DNA from: JAVVHE01 sp032249695
Lineage (GTDB): Bacteria > Pseudomonadota > Alphaproteobacteria > Sphingomonadales > Sphingomonadaceae
Assembly (NCBI GenBank): GCA_032249695.1
Contig: JAVVHE010000006.1
Location: 62,001 to 126,000 of the forward strand
DNA: 64,000 nt
Reading direction: 5' to 3'
In this document: piece by piece, positions 16,700 through 24,868 of the stretch
How positions within the stretch are numbered: position 1 is the stretch's first letter
Layout of the letters: each line of letters starts with the position of its first letter
Program-made: the position numbers and the translations under genes
The notes under the pieces: model-generated
What the model was told of the DNA's origin: nothing
The model's input: the letters and a program-made list of their open reading frames with translations, nothing else
Databases searched by the model: none

Positions 16700-17938
16700 A
16701 TGGCCAGCCAGGCCCCAGCTACCCCGACGCTGACGATCGATCCCCCGTCGCCCGCGCCGATCGAGCTGACCCCGCCCACGCCGGTCCCGGCGGTCGCGCC
16801 GACACAGGCGGCGGGCCTCGTGCCGATTTCGGACGAGGTGAAGACGCAGCTGGAAGCCCGAGTCGATGGTTTTATCGACGAGCTGGTGACGGTCGACGCC
16901 AACAGTCCCGAGTTCGGCAAGAAGGTCGATGCGCTGACCAATCTCGGCCGCCGCGAGATTGCCGAGGCGGCGAACCAGTCCAACCGCTTCCTCGATCGCC
17001 CGGTGCGATCGCTGAACGAGGATGGCGGCATCGGCGCCAACCTCACGCAGCTGAGGCGGACGGTTGAGGATCTCGATCCATCGAAGCGCGGCGACCTGAC
17101 CGCTCGGCGCAAGCTGTTCGGCCTCGTCCCCTTCGGCGGGCGCGCGCGACAGTATTTTGATAGCTACAAGTCCGCGCAGGGGACGATCCAGTCGATCCTC
17201 GGCAGCCTGGCGAACGGCAAGGACGAATTGCTGCGCGACAACGCCGCGATCGACGTTGAGCGGCAGAATCTGTGGGCGGCGATGGGCAAGCTGGAACAGA
17301 TGGTCCACGTCTCCAAGACGCTGGACGCCAAGCTGGAGGACAAGGCCGCCGAGCTCGACGCGACCGATCCGGCGAAGGCGACCGCGATCCGCCAGACCGC
17401 ACTGTTCTATGTGCGCCAGCGGACGCAGGACCTGCTGACGCAGATGGCGGTGACGGTGCAGGGCTACCTGGCGCTCGATCTCGTCAAGAAGAACAATGTC
17501 GAGCTGGTGAAGGGCGTCGACCGCGCGAGCACGACGACGGTTGCGGCGCTGCGGACGGCGGTCACCGTCGCGCAGGCGATGACCAACCAGAAGCTGGTGC
17601 TCGACCAGGTGACGGCGCTCAACACCACCACGGCCAATATCATCGACAAGACGGGCGAGCTGCTGCGCCAGAACACCGCTCGCATCCACGAGCAGGCCTC
17701 GAACGCAGCGGTGCCGGTGGAGACGCTGAAGCGCGCATTCCAGAATATCTACGCGACGATGGATGCGATCGACACGTTCAAGCTGAAGTCGCTCGAATCG
17801 ATGAAGACGACGGTCAACACGCTGTCGGCCGAGGTGGAGAAGAGCCGTGGCTATATCGCCCGGGCACAGGGCCAGGCGCAGGCGGCGGTGAGCGGCCCGG
17901 CGCAGGACGGACCGTTCGCAGCCTTGCCGCAACGCTGA
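16700..17938 (+). CDS. TelA-family protein (toxic anion resistance)
   Basis: 412 residues. A Pro/Thr-rich N-terminus (about 1-40) is followed by an all-helical TelA domain: AGLVPISDEVKTQLE, DALTNLGRREIAEAANQSNRFLDRPV, FDSYKSAQGTIQSI, QMVHVSKTLDAKLE and AVTVAQAMTNQKLVLDQV. The name comes from tellurite resistance on plasmids, but chromosomal members act in poorly understood envelope-stress responses. The following gene starts 5 bases after its stop and encodes an XpaC-like membrane protein, the partner often found beside TelA in Firmicutes. GAAGGAG serves as ribosome binding site. Confidence 0.88.
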   Translation: MASQAPATPTLTIDPPSPAPIELTPPTPVPAVAPTQAAGLVPISDEVKTQLEARVDGFIDELVTVDANSPEFGKKVDALTNLGRREIAEAANQSNRFLDRPVRSLNEDGGIGANLTQLRRTVEDLDPSKRGDLTARRKLFGLVPFGGRARQYFDSYKSAQGTIQSILGSLANGKDELLRDNAAIDVERQNLWAAMGKLEQMVHVSKTLDAKLEDKAAELDATDPAKATAIRQTALFYVRQRTQDLLTQMAVTVQGYLALDLVKKNNVELVKGVDRASTTTVAALRTAVTVAQAMTNQKLVLDQVTALNTTTANIIDKTGELLRQNTARIHEQASNAAVPVETLKRAFQNIYATMDAIDTFKLKSLESMKTTVNTLSAEVEKSRGYIARAQGQAQAAVSGPAQDGPFAALPQR

Positions 17939-17942
17939 CCGC

Positions 17943-18671
17943 ATGGGGGAGTTGAGTCCCGACGAGGCGGTCGCGCGCGCAGCGCTGATCGACGCGCGCG
18001 TGAAGCGCGCCGAGGAAGTCATGCTGCGGCTGGCGGGTACGCGAGAGGCGCGCGAGGCAACCGCGCGCTCGCTGAAGCGCACCGCGCGCGACATCTCGGT
18101 GCGCATCCAGCGTTCGGTGGGCGCGATGGGCATCACCGGCGTCGGCCTGGTCGGCTATGGGCTGGCGACGACGGGGATCGTGGGGCTGGACCTGATGATC
18201 GCCGGCGCGCTGGCGGTGCCAGCCGTCGGCGCGGCGGCGCTGATGATCCCGACGCGGCGCAAGGTCGAGCGGCCCGAGCAGCTGGCGCAGACGCCGCTCG
18301 ACCGGCTCTCTGGCGCTGCGGACGAGTGGCTGGGCCGCGTGAAGATCGAACTGCCGCGCGCGAGTTGGCAGGAGGCCGACCGGGTGCGCTCGCGGCTGGT
18401 GGAGTTGCAGCCGCTGCTCGCGGGCCGTGCGCCGGGCGACGCCGAGGCGATCGAGGCCAGGCGGCTGATCGGCGAGCATCTGCCGCGGCTGGTGCGGGCA
18501 TCGCTGGCGCTGCCCCCGGCGCAGCGCGGCCAGCCCGAGGCAGCGCGCGAGCTGAACGGCGGGCTGGCGGTGATCGGTGGCGAGTTGGGCCGGCTGACCG
18601 AGACGATCGCCGCGGCGAAGGTCGACGCGCTGCGCGTCGAGAGCCGGTTCCTGGAAAACCGCTACCGCTAG
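17943..18671 (+). CDS. XpaC-like membrane protein paired with TelA
   Basis: 242 residues. A basic helical N-terminus (about 1-58) is followed by two closely spaced hydrophobic segments (about 60-100: ITGVGLVGYGLATTGIVGLD and LMIAGALAVPAVGAAALMI). A long helical cytoplasmic-type C-terminus ends LRVESRFLENRYR. In Firmicutes TelA is accompanied by XpaC (5-bromo-4-chloroindolyl phosphate hydrolysis protein), which has the same layout. I infer the relation from context and architecture, not from clear sequence identity. Confidence 0.55.
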   Translation: MGELSPDEAVARAALIDARVKRAEEVMLRLAGTREAREATARSLKRTARDISVRIQRSVGAMGITGVGLVGYGLATTGIVGLDLMIAGALAVPAVGAAALMIPTRRKVERPEQLAQTPLDRLSGAADEWLGRVKIELPRASWQEADRVRSRLVELQPLLAGRAPGDAEAIEARRLIGEHLPRLVRASLALPPAQRGQPEAARELNGGLAVIGGELGRLTETIAAAKVDALRVESRFLENRYR

Positions 18672-18710
18672 GGCAGCGGCATCGTCCTCAGGGGCAGGGA
18701 CGCATGAAAA

Positions 18711-18742
18711 GGGGCGGCCCCGGCGTGCGCCGGAACCGCCCC
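18711..18742 (-). terminator. Rho-independent terminator of the protease gene
   Basis: GGGGCGG...CCGCCCC pairs around an inner CCGGCG/CGCCGG stem, with 2-nt internal bulges. Read on the minus strand the stem runs into TTTTC. It lies 21 bp past the protease stop and may also stop the converging TelA transcript. Confidence 0.65.
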
Positions 18743-18763
18743 ATTGAGGTTCAGGACGCTCGA

Positions 18764-20035
18764 CTAGGCTTTGCGGCGACGCAGCGCTGCGAGGCCAGCG
18801 AGGCCGAGGCCCAGCACCGCCACCGTGCCCGGAGCCGGAACCAGCGCGGTTCCCGGGAGCACCTGGCTGCGGATGAACGCGAGGTTCGAGTAAACCGGCG
18901 CGAAGCCGTTCAACTCACCCCAGCTGTTGTTCAGCCCGGCGAGGAAGTCGCCGAAGTCGGTGCCGTAGGTCTGCCCGAAGGACGTGACCGAGCTGATGAG
19001 CCCATAGACGAACTGCGGACCGCCCGAATCTCCGCCTGCGGTGGTGACTTCGTTGCTGTCATATTTGCCGCACCAAGGCACCTGCGCGGTCGTGTAGCCA
19101 AAACCGCGCGTCGCGAGCAGGCAAGCCTGATCGTTGGCTGGATTGCCCTGATAAAAGCCCGAGATCCAGGTGTTGCTGACATCCTGGTTGCCGCCGAAGA
19201 AATACGAGCCGCTGCCGTCGGGATCGGTGAAGAAGCCGCCCCAGAGCGCGTCGCCGTAGCTGAAATCGTAGCGGTTGATGCCCTGGCGCAGGCGGCCGGT
19301 GCCGAGCGCGTTCGCACCAGAGGTGCCGACATTCCCGCCGGTCAACGAACGCAGGCCGTAGCCCGCCACGTTGTAGGGAAGGTTCGACAGGTTCTTGGCA
19401 GGGCTCAGTTGGTAGCTGCGGGCAAAAGAAGGCGCCGCTTGCGACAGGCGGATGACCGCCGTGTCGTTCGAATCGACCACCCGGCCGGAATAAAGGGGAT
19501 TGGCGGCGAAGCTTGCGGCAGCAACACCCGTCGCGACCGCTGGATTGTTGTAAACGACCACATCCTGACCGCCACCGTAGAACCAGGCGGTGATACCGGC
19601 GACACCGGTGTAGGTGGTCGTGACGCCGCCCGAGGTGCTTGGCGACGGCGGCTTCACGCAGTGCGCCGCTGTCAGGATCGATACGCGATCGGGAAGCAGC
19701 GAGCCGGTGCAGACGAAGTTCGCAACCCCGCTGCCGCCAGCCGACGTGACGAACGAATACTGCGTCTGCAGCGCTGCGACGCCGCTGTAGAACGGCGCCG
19801 TGGCGAGATATCGCGGATCGCCCGGCGGGACCGCAGCACTCGTTCCGGTACCCGCCTGGCCGACGATCTGATGCGCGGCCTCGTAGGTGAGATTATCGAG
19901 GATCGCGCTCTGGCTGGCGCGAACCGGCTGGCTCGCCGTCTCGGGGACGAGCGTTGGCAGAGCGCCGGCGTGGGCAACCGAACTCAGGAATGCAGCCCCG
20001 AATAGGACCGCGACGCTTTGGGAACGTGCAGACAT
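18764..20035 (-). CDS. secreted trypsin-like serine protease with PEP-CTERM sorting signal
   Basis: 423 residues from the ATG at 20035, behind a GGAGAGGAG ribosome binding site. The signal peptide ends near SVAHAGA. The chymotrypsin-fold triad is recognisable: His in LTAAHC, Asp in DSNDTAVIRL, Ser in AGGDSGGPQF. The C-terminus is a PEP-CTERM sorting tag: VPAPGT (PEP-like), a hydrophobic helix AVLGLGLAGLAAL and the basic end RRRKA. Such proteins are processed by an exosortase and exported to the surface or matrix; no exosortase gene is in the window. It stands alone with its own terminator. Confidence 0.87.
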   Translation of the reverse strand: MSARSQSVAVLFGAAFLSSVAHAGALPTLVPETASQPVRASQSAILDNLTYEAAHQIVGQAGTGTSAAVPPGDPRYLATAPFYSGVAALQTQYSFVTSAGGSGVANFVCTGSLLPDRVSILTAAHCVKPPSPSTSGGVTTTYTGVAGITAWFYGGGQDVVVYNNPAVATGVAAASFAANPLYSGRVVDSNDTAVIRLSQAAPSFARSYQLSPAKNLSNLPYNVAGYGLRSLTGGNVGTSGANALGTGRLRQGINRYDFSYGDALWGGFFTDPDGSGSYFFGGNQDVSNTWISGFYQGNPANDQACLLATRGFGYTTAQVPWCGKYDSNEVTTAGGDSGGPQFVYGLISSVTSFGQTYGTDFGDFLAGLNNSWGELNGFAPVYSNLAFIRSQVLPGTALVPAPGTVAVLGLGLAGLAALRRRKA

Positions 20036-20231
20036 GGATATAGGATCTCCTCTCCTGGCTGAGAGGCAAGCACGCATTGTGCCAAAAGGCCGAAATCCGC
20101 CGGTTTAGGCGCTTGGCTGCGCAGACGGATGGCGACGGTTCGAAAAACTGTAAGCGGAGCCGACAGTTGCGGGAACTTATCCGGATGTTTGCGTTGAACC
20201 GTTCCGGCGCTGCGCCGAGCGAAGCCGGGCC

Positions 20232-21431
20232 CTAAGCGGCCGCCCGCTGGTGTTCGGCGAAGCCGCGGGCGGCGGCCGACAGCCGATCGACCGCCTCGCG
20301 CACGTGGTTTTCCTCGATCGTCAGCGGCGGCAGCACGCGGATGACGTTGTCGCCCGCTGCGACGAGCAGGATGCCGTGGCTGCGGGCATAGCCGACAAAC
20401 GCGCGGCTGTCGGTGCCAGCACGGCACCTGATGCCCAGCATCAGCCCCAGCCCGCGCACGCTTTCGAACAGCCAGTCGTGGTTGGGGATCATCTGCTCAA
20501 GGCTCTGGCGCAGCCGGTCGCCGGTCTGGCGCACGTGGTCTAGGAACGCAGGTTCGGAGACGACGTCCAGCACCGCCTCGCACGCTGCCATCGCGAGCGG
20601 ATTGCCACCGAAGGTGGAGCCGTGGGTGCCGACGACCATGCCGCGCGCCGCGTGCTCCGTCGCAAGGCACGCGCCGACCGGGAAGCCGCCGCCGATACCC
20701 TTGGCGATCGCCATTATGTCGGGCGTGATGCCATACTGCTCATAGGCGAACAGCGTGCCCGTGCGCGCCACTCCGCACTGCACCTCGTCGAAAATCAGCA
20801 GCATGCCGTGCTCGTCGCAGAGCGCGCGCAGGCCGCGGATGAAGTCATGGCTGCCCGGGCGGATGCCGCCTTCGCCCTGGACGGGCTCGATAAGGATGCC
20901 GCCGGTGTGCGGGCCGATCGCCGCCTTGACCGCGTCGAGATCGTCGAAGGGCAGCACGCGGAATCCGTCGAGCAGCGGCGCGAAGCCGTCGCGCAGCTTC
21001 GCCTGGTCGGTGGCGCTGATCGTGCCCAGCGTGCGGCCGTGGAAGGCGTTCGAAAACGTCAGGATCTCGTAGCGCTCGGGCTGGCCGCCTGAGTGATGGA
21101 AGCGGCGGCACGTCTTGATCGCGCACTCCAGCGCCTCGGCGCCCGAATTGCCGAAGAACACCGTGTCGGCAAAGGTCAGCGCCACCAGCCGCTCGGCGAG
21201 GTGCTGCTGCGCGGGCACGCTGTAGAGGTTCGAGGTGTGCATGAGCGTCGCCGCCTGCTTCGCGATCGCGGCGACCAGATGCGGGTGGCCGTGGCCCAGG
21301 CTGTTGGTCGCGATGCCGCTCGCGAAATCCAGCCAGCGCCGCCCGTCGGCATCGAACAGATACGGCCCGTCGCCGCGCACCGGCGCGACCTCGCAGCGGG
21401 CATAGACTGGCATCAGCGGGGCGATCGACAT
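20232..21431 (-). CDS. argD: acetylornithine aminotransferase (class III PLP aminotransferase)
   Basis: Converts N-acetylglutamate semialdehyde to N-acetylornithine in arginine synthesis. The ATG at 21431 gives 399 residues beginning MSIAPLMPVYARCEV, typical of sphingomonad ArgD. Landmarks: SGIATNSLGHGHPHL, NSGAEALECAIKTCR, the PLP Asp in LLIFDEVQCG, and the Schiff-base Lys in AIAKGIGGGFPVG. In related genomes argD is often directly followed by argF and hslO, but here those lie 22.5 kb away on the other strand. It is divergent from the inositol cluster. Confidence 0.88.
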   Translation of the reverse strand: MSIAPLMPVYARCEVAPVRGDGPYLFDADGRRWLDFASGIATNSLGHGHPHLVAAIAKQAATLMHTSNLYSVPAQQHLAERLVALTFADTVFFGNSGAEALECAIKTCRRFHHSGGQPERYEILTFSNAFHGRTLGTISATDQAKLRDGFAPLLDGFRVLPFDDLDAVKAAIGPHTGGILIEPVQGEGGIRPGSHDFIRGLRALCDEHGMLLIFDEVQCGVARTGTLFAYEQYGITPDIMAIAKGIGGGFPVGACLATEHAARGMVVGTHGSTFGGNPLAMAACEAVLDVVSEPAFLDHVRQTGDRLRQSLEQMIPNHDWLFESVRGLGLMLGIRCRAGTDSRAFVGYARSHGILLVAAGDNVIRVLPPLTIEENHVREAVDRLSAAARGFAEHQRAAA

Positions 21432-21512
21432 CGGCAGCGGTCCACGGGTGAGTGAGGAACCCGTCATAGGCGCGGCGGGCGCGGGCCGGAACCCCTGCCG
21501 TCCCTGAGCGGT

Positions 21513-21526
21513 TGAACGACCGTTCA
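21513..21526. promoter_or_regulatory. candidate operator in the argD/ino1 divergent promoter
   Basis: TGAACG-AC-CGTTCA is a perfect inverted repeat, 90 bp before the inositol-phosphate synthase start and 82 bp from argD. Palindromes of this form are typical of dimeric regulators, for example TetR-type. The regulator is unknown and none is encoded in the cluster. Confidence 0.45.
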
Positions 21527-21615
21527 TCCGTGCGGCGCTTGGCCGCTGCGCCGGGCTGCGAGCGTGGACGTTGTGCCGATCGGCGCGTGATGTCCGCGCC
21601 CGGAGGATTCAGGTG

Positions 21616-22776
21616 ATGGAAAGCGGGCTGAACGTCGCGGTCGTTGGATTGGGCGGCGCAGTGGCAACGACGGCGGCGGCGGGGATCGAGCTGCTGCGGT
21701 CGGGATCGAACGACCTCGCCGGGCTGCCGCTCGCCGAGCACGATGTTGCGGGGTTGCCGCCCTATCGCAAGCTGAGCTTTGCGGGCTGGGACCTGTTCCC
21801 CGACGATCTGGCGACCGCGGCCGCGCAGCACGGGGTGCTGGGGCGCGATCAGCTGGAAGCGGCGGCGCCGGGTCTGCGGGCGGTGCGGCCGTGGGCGGCG
21901 GTTGGGTCGACCGATTTCTGCCGCGGGGTCGATGGAGCGAACAAGCTCGTCACGGGATCGCATCGCGCCGCCGTGGAGGCGATCCGCAGCGACCTCGCCA
22001 AGCTGAACGGCCGGACGGTGATGCTGAACCTCGCATCGACCGAGCGGCCTGCCGACCTGGGCTCCGACGCGCTGCAGACGCGCGACGGCTTCGAGCGCGG
22101 TTTGGACGCGAACGACCCGGCGATCAGCCCGGCGATGCTCTACGCCTACGCCGCGATCGAGCACGGCGTGCCTTACGGCAATTTCACGCCGTCGGTGGCG
22201 GCGGACGCGCCCGCGCTGGCCGCGCTCGCCAAGGCGCGCGGGGTTCCGGTGGCCGGCAAGGATGGCAAGACCGGGCAGACCTTCATGAAGACGGTGATCG
22301 CGCCGGCGCTGCGCGCGCGGGCGCTGTATGTGGAGGGGTGGTTCAGCACCAACATCCTCGGCAACCGCGACGGCCTGGCTCTGAACGATCCCGACAGCCT
22401 GAAATCGAAGCTCGATACCAAGGGATCGGTGCTCGATGACATGCTCGGCTATGCGGTCGAGGATCACATCGTCGACATCCGCTATTACCGGCCCCGCGGC
22501 GATGACAAGGAGGCGTGGGACAATATCGACGTCGCCGGCTTCCTAGGCCAGCGGATGCAGCTGAAACTGAACTTCCTGTGCAAGGACTCGATCCTTGCGG
22601 CGCCGCTCGCCATCGAGATTGCGCGCTGCCTTGCGCTCGCTGCCAAGCGCGGCGACGGCGGCGTGCAGGAGCAGCTGGGCGTGTTCTTCAAGGCGCCGCA
22701 GACCAAAGGCGGCCGCCGCCCCGAACACGCCTTTCAGCGCCAGCACGACGCGCTGCTGCGCTGGCTGTACCAGTGA
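21616..22776 (+). CDS. myo-inositol-1-phosphate synthase-like enzyme
   Basis: Family reaction: glucose-6-phosphate to inositol-phosphate, NAD-dependent. 386 residues from the ATG at 21616, preceded by CGGAGGATTCAG. The N-terminal Rossmann motif VVGLGGAVATT is at about 9-19. Family segments are NLASTERPA, YAAIEHGVPYGNFTPS, the catalytic-core lysines of GKDGKTGQTFMKTVIAPA, and EGWFSTNILGNRDGLAL. The C-terminal FFKAPQTKGGRRPEHAFQRQ is also typical. It is the first gene of the nine-gene cluster and would supply its inositol-phosphate scaffold. No CDP-alcohol phosphatidyltransferase is nearby, so phosphatidylinositol is not the obvious product. Confidence 0.85.
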   Translation: MESGLNVAVVGLGGAVATTAAAGIELLRSGSNDLAGLPLAEHDVAGLPPYRKLSFAGWDLFPDDLATAAAQHGVLGRDQLEAAAPGLRAVRPWAAVGSTDFCRGVDGANKLVTGSHRAAVEAIRSDLAKLNGRTVMLNLASTERPADLGSDALQTRDGFERGLDANDPAISPAMLYAYAAIEHGVPYGNFTPSVAADAPALAALAKARGVPVAGKDGKTGQTFMKTVIAPALRARALYVEGWFSTNILGNRDGLALNDPDSLKSKLDTKGSVLDDMLGYAVEDHIVDIRYYRPRGDDKEAWDNIDVAGFLGQRMQLKLNFLCKDSILAAPLAIEIARCLALAAKRGDGGVQEQLGVFFKAPQTKGGRRPEHAFQRQHDALLRWLYQ

Positions 22777-23753
22777 GCTTCGGCGTTCCGTCTCCCGGCA
22801 CCGCGGGCCCCCGTGTCCCGCTGGAAGGAGAGGGGCTGGGCGCGCCGGCGGACGTCGAGATGGCACGGTTGGCTCCCGCGCTTCTCGACCCGTTGCGCGA
22901 ACTCGGCGACTTGAAGCGCATCACCTCGGCGGGCCGCGAGGGATCGATCGCCACGCGCCTGTTCCTGCGCGCGTGGGGCGCGCTCGCCGCCGGCGCGGAC
23001 GAGAGCGGCGTCGCCTGGAGCACGCTCTCGGCGGGCCTCGCGGCTGCACGGCTTGGAGATCTCGATCGCGCGACGCTGATCGCGCTGGGGCTGGACGCGG
23101 CCGAGGCGCTCGCCGTGCTCAACCGAGCGTTGGACGAAGTCGCGGCTCCGTTCGATCCCGGCGTGATCGGCCGGGCGCGCGACGCGCTTCAGCTGAAGCT
23201 GCGCGACGCCCGTCCGCCCGCCTTCGCGCAGGCTCTCGCCCGCCAGCCGCGCGCTGGCGTCACCTGCCCGGGCCGTCGCCGCGCGATGCTGCTGCCGCCC
23301 GAAAACCACGCCGATCACAGCCTCGCGGTCGCGCTTTACGCGATGCTGCTGGCGCCCTCCTATGGCGCCGATCCGGTCAGCGCGTTCACCGCTGCGCTCC
23401 AGCACCACCTGCACTCGGCTGCGATGCCCGATAGCGGGTATACCGGCGAGGTGCTGCTTGGCGACGCGCTGCCCCACGTGGTTGCCGCCGCGCGCGCGCA
23501 GGCTACGGCCGAGCTGCCGGGCGTGCTACGCGAGCGGTGCGAGGCGTTGCAGACGGAGATCGCCGACGATGCGACCCCGCTCGCGCGCGCCTTCCACGCG
23601 GCCGACTCGATCGACCGCGTGCTGGAGATCGAGAGCCACCTGGCGCGCGGCGGACTGACGATGGATGCAGTGCTGCGCGACTATGCGCTGGTGCACGACG
23701 GCCCGGTCAAGCCGTTCCAGGACCGCGTGCTGTCGGAGGTCGGGCTCTGCTGA
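22773..23753 (+). CDS. HD-domain-like protein of the inositol cluster
   Basis: GTG at 22773 overlaps the upstream stop (GTGA); 326 residues. The N-terminal half (about 30-160) is helical and of unknown type. The C-terminal half (about 175-325) looks like an HD-type metal phosphohydrolase: NHADHS (His179, His182), LQHHLHSA (His211, 212, 214) in place of the usual HD pair, and a later AADSIDRV acidic motif. If active it could remove the phosphate left by the synthase, but the HH substitution makes this uncertain. An internal ATG at codon 30 is an alternative start. Confidence 0.6.
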   Translation: MSFGVPSPGTAGPRVPLEGEGLGAPADVEMARLAPALLDPLRELGDLKRITSAGREGSIATRLFLRAWGALAAGADESGVAWSTLSAGLAAARLGDLDRATLIALGLDAAEALAVLNRALDEVAAPFDPGVIGRARDALQLKLRDARPPAFAQALARQPRAGVTCPGRRRAMLLPPENHADHSLAVALYAMLLAPSYGADPVSAFTAALQHHLHSAAMPDSGYTGEVLLGDALPHVVAAARAQATAELPGVLRERCEALQTEIADDATPLARAFHAADSIDRVLEIESHLARGGLTMDAVLRDYALVHDGPVKPFQDRVLSEVGLC

Positions 23754-24868
23754 GGCTCCGCTCGCCCGGCTCGGGCCGACCGCTGGTCTACGACACGCCG
23801 CACTCGCTGAGCGACGGCGCGGGTGAGCGCTGGCCGGTGGTCGACGGCATTCCGTTCCTGCGCGTCGAGAGCGAGGGCCTGGTTGCCGTGGCGCTCGAAG
23901 CGCTCGACGCGGGGGCCAGGGACGACGCGCTGGTGGCGCTGCTCACCAATCAGGACGATTGGTGGAGCGGCCCCGCGACCGACCTTTCCGAACTGCGCGC
24001 ATTGGTGGCGGAGCGCGAATGCTTGAGCCTGCGCAGCGCGATGGCGCTGCTGCGGCTTGGGCCGGTTGCGGACTATTTCGCCTATCGCTGGAGCGACCCC
24101 ACCTATCTGGCCGGGCTGGCGCTGTTGGAAGCGCACTGGGCCGGGCCGCGGACCGCGTTCGAACTGGCGTGCGGCATCGGCCACTATCTGCGCGAGCTGA
24201 CGATGCGCGGCCTGCGCTGCGTTGGTGCCGATGTGGTGTTCGCCAAATGCTGGCTGGCGAAGCACTGGGTCTGTGCCGAGGCGGACTACGTTGTGTTCGA
24301 CGCCGCCCATCGCTGGCCGCTGTCCGAGACGGCGCACTTCGACCTCGTCCAGTGCCACGACGCGTTCTATTTCCTGCCAAACCAGCGCTTCGTCGCGGCC
24401 GAGCTGCGGGCGCGAGTCGCGCCGGGCGGTCGGCTGGCGATCAGCCACCTGCACAATATCGACGTGGAAGGCGGAGCGAAGGGCCCGGCGCTGGGGGCCG
24501 AGGACTGGGCGGCGCTGTTCCCGGACGCAGCGGTGTACGACGAGAGCGAGCTGCTGGCGGCGCTGATCGAAGCGCGGGTGCCGACGAGCGCGCCGTGGTC
24601 GCCCGATCCGGCGGTCGAGGCGTGGAGCGTGGTCGAAGGCGCTGGCCCCCCGCACGCGCTGACCGGCGGTCTGGCGCTGCCGCGCGCCGCAGCCCGGCTG
24701 CGGCTCAACCCGCTGCTCGCAGCCGACGGCGGCGTCACCTGGCCAAGCGCGCGCTACGCTGCCGAATATGCCGAGCGCTGCCCGTGGGCGCTGCCCGGCG
24801 CAGCGCTGCCCGAGGGCGCCGGCGCCGAGCGGCTGCGGCGCATGGTGGACTTGCCCGAGCGATGGTGA
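23750..24868 (+). CDS. SAM-dependent methyltransferase with degenerate Trm112-like N-terminus
   Basis: The Rossmann motif I is FELACGIGHYLREL, followed by CVGADVVFAKCWLAK, then DLVQCHDAFYFLPN and the post-motif GGRLAISHLHNID, all typical of class I methyltransferases. The frame extends upstream into RSPGSGRPLVYDTPHSL...RWPVVDGIPFLR, which matches the Trm112-like zinc-ribbon layout but lacks its cysteines. Keeping that domain needs the CTG at 23750, which overlaps the previous stop (CTGA) 10 nt after GGAGG. A GTG at 23837 is the first conventional start but would cut the domain. With CTG the protein has 372 residues. Substrate unknown; an inositol or sugar hydroxyl is a guess. Confidence 0.68.
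   Translation: MRLRSPGSGRPLVYDTPHSLSDGAGERWPVVDGIPFLRVESEGLVAVALEALDAGARDDALVALLTNQDDWWSGPATDLSELRALVAERECLSLRSAMALLRLGPVADYFAYRWSDPTYLAGLALLEAHWAGPRTAFELACGIGHYLRELTMRGLRCVGADVVFAKCWLAKHWVCAEADYVVFDAAHRWPLSETAHFDLVQCHDAFYFLPNQRFVAAELRARVAPGGRLAISHLHNIDVEGGAKGPALGAEDWAALFPDAAVYDESELLAALIEARVPTSAPWSPDPAVEAWSVVEGAGPPHALTGGLALPRAAARLRLNPLLAADGGVTWPSARYAAEYAERCPWALPGAALPEGAGAERLRRMVDLPERW

Noticed and set aside
16488..16720. Shared MASQAPA start of the divergent SapC and TelA proteins
   Set aside because: The codons differ and the similarity stops after seven residues, so it is most likely chance.
20232..21431. ArgD-like aminotransferase as part of the inositol cluster (inositol transamination)
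   Set aside because: The sequence matches sphingomonad ArgD throughout and the gene is divergent, so a biosynthetic role there is not supported, though not excluded.
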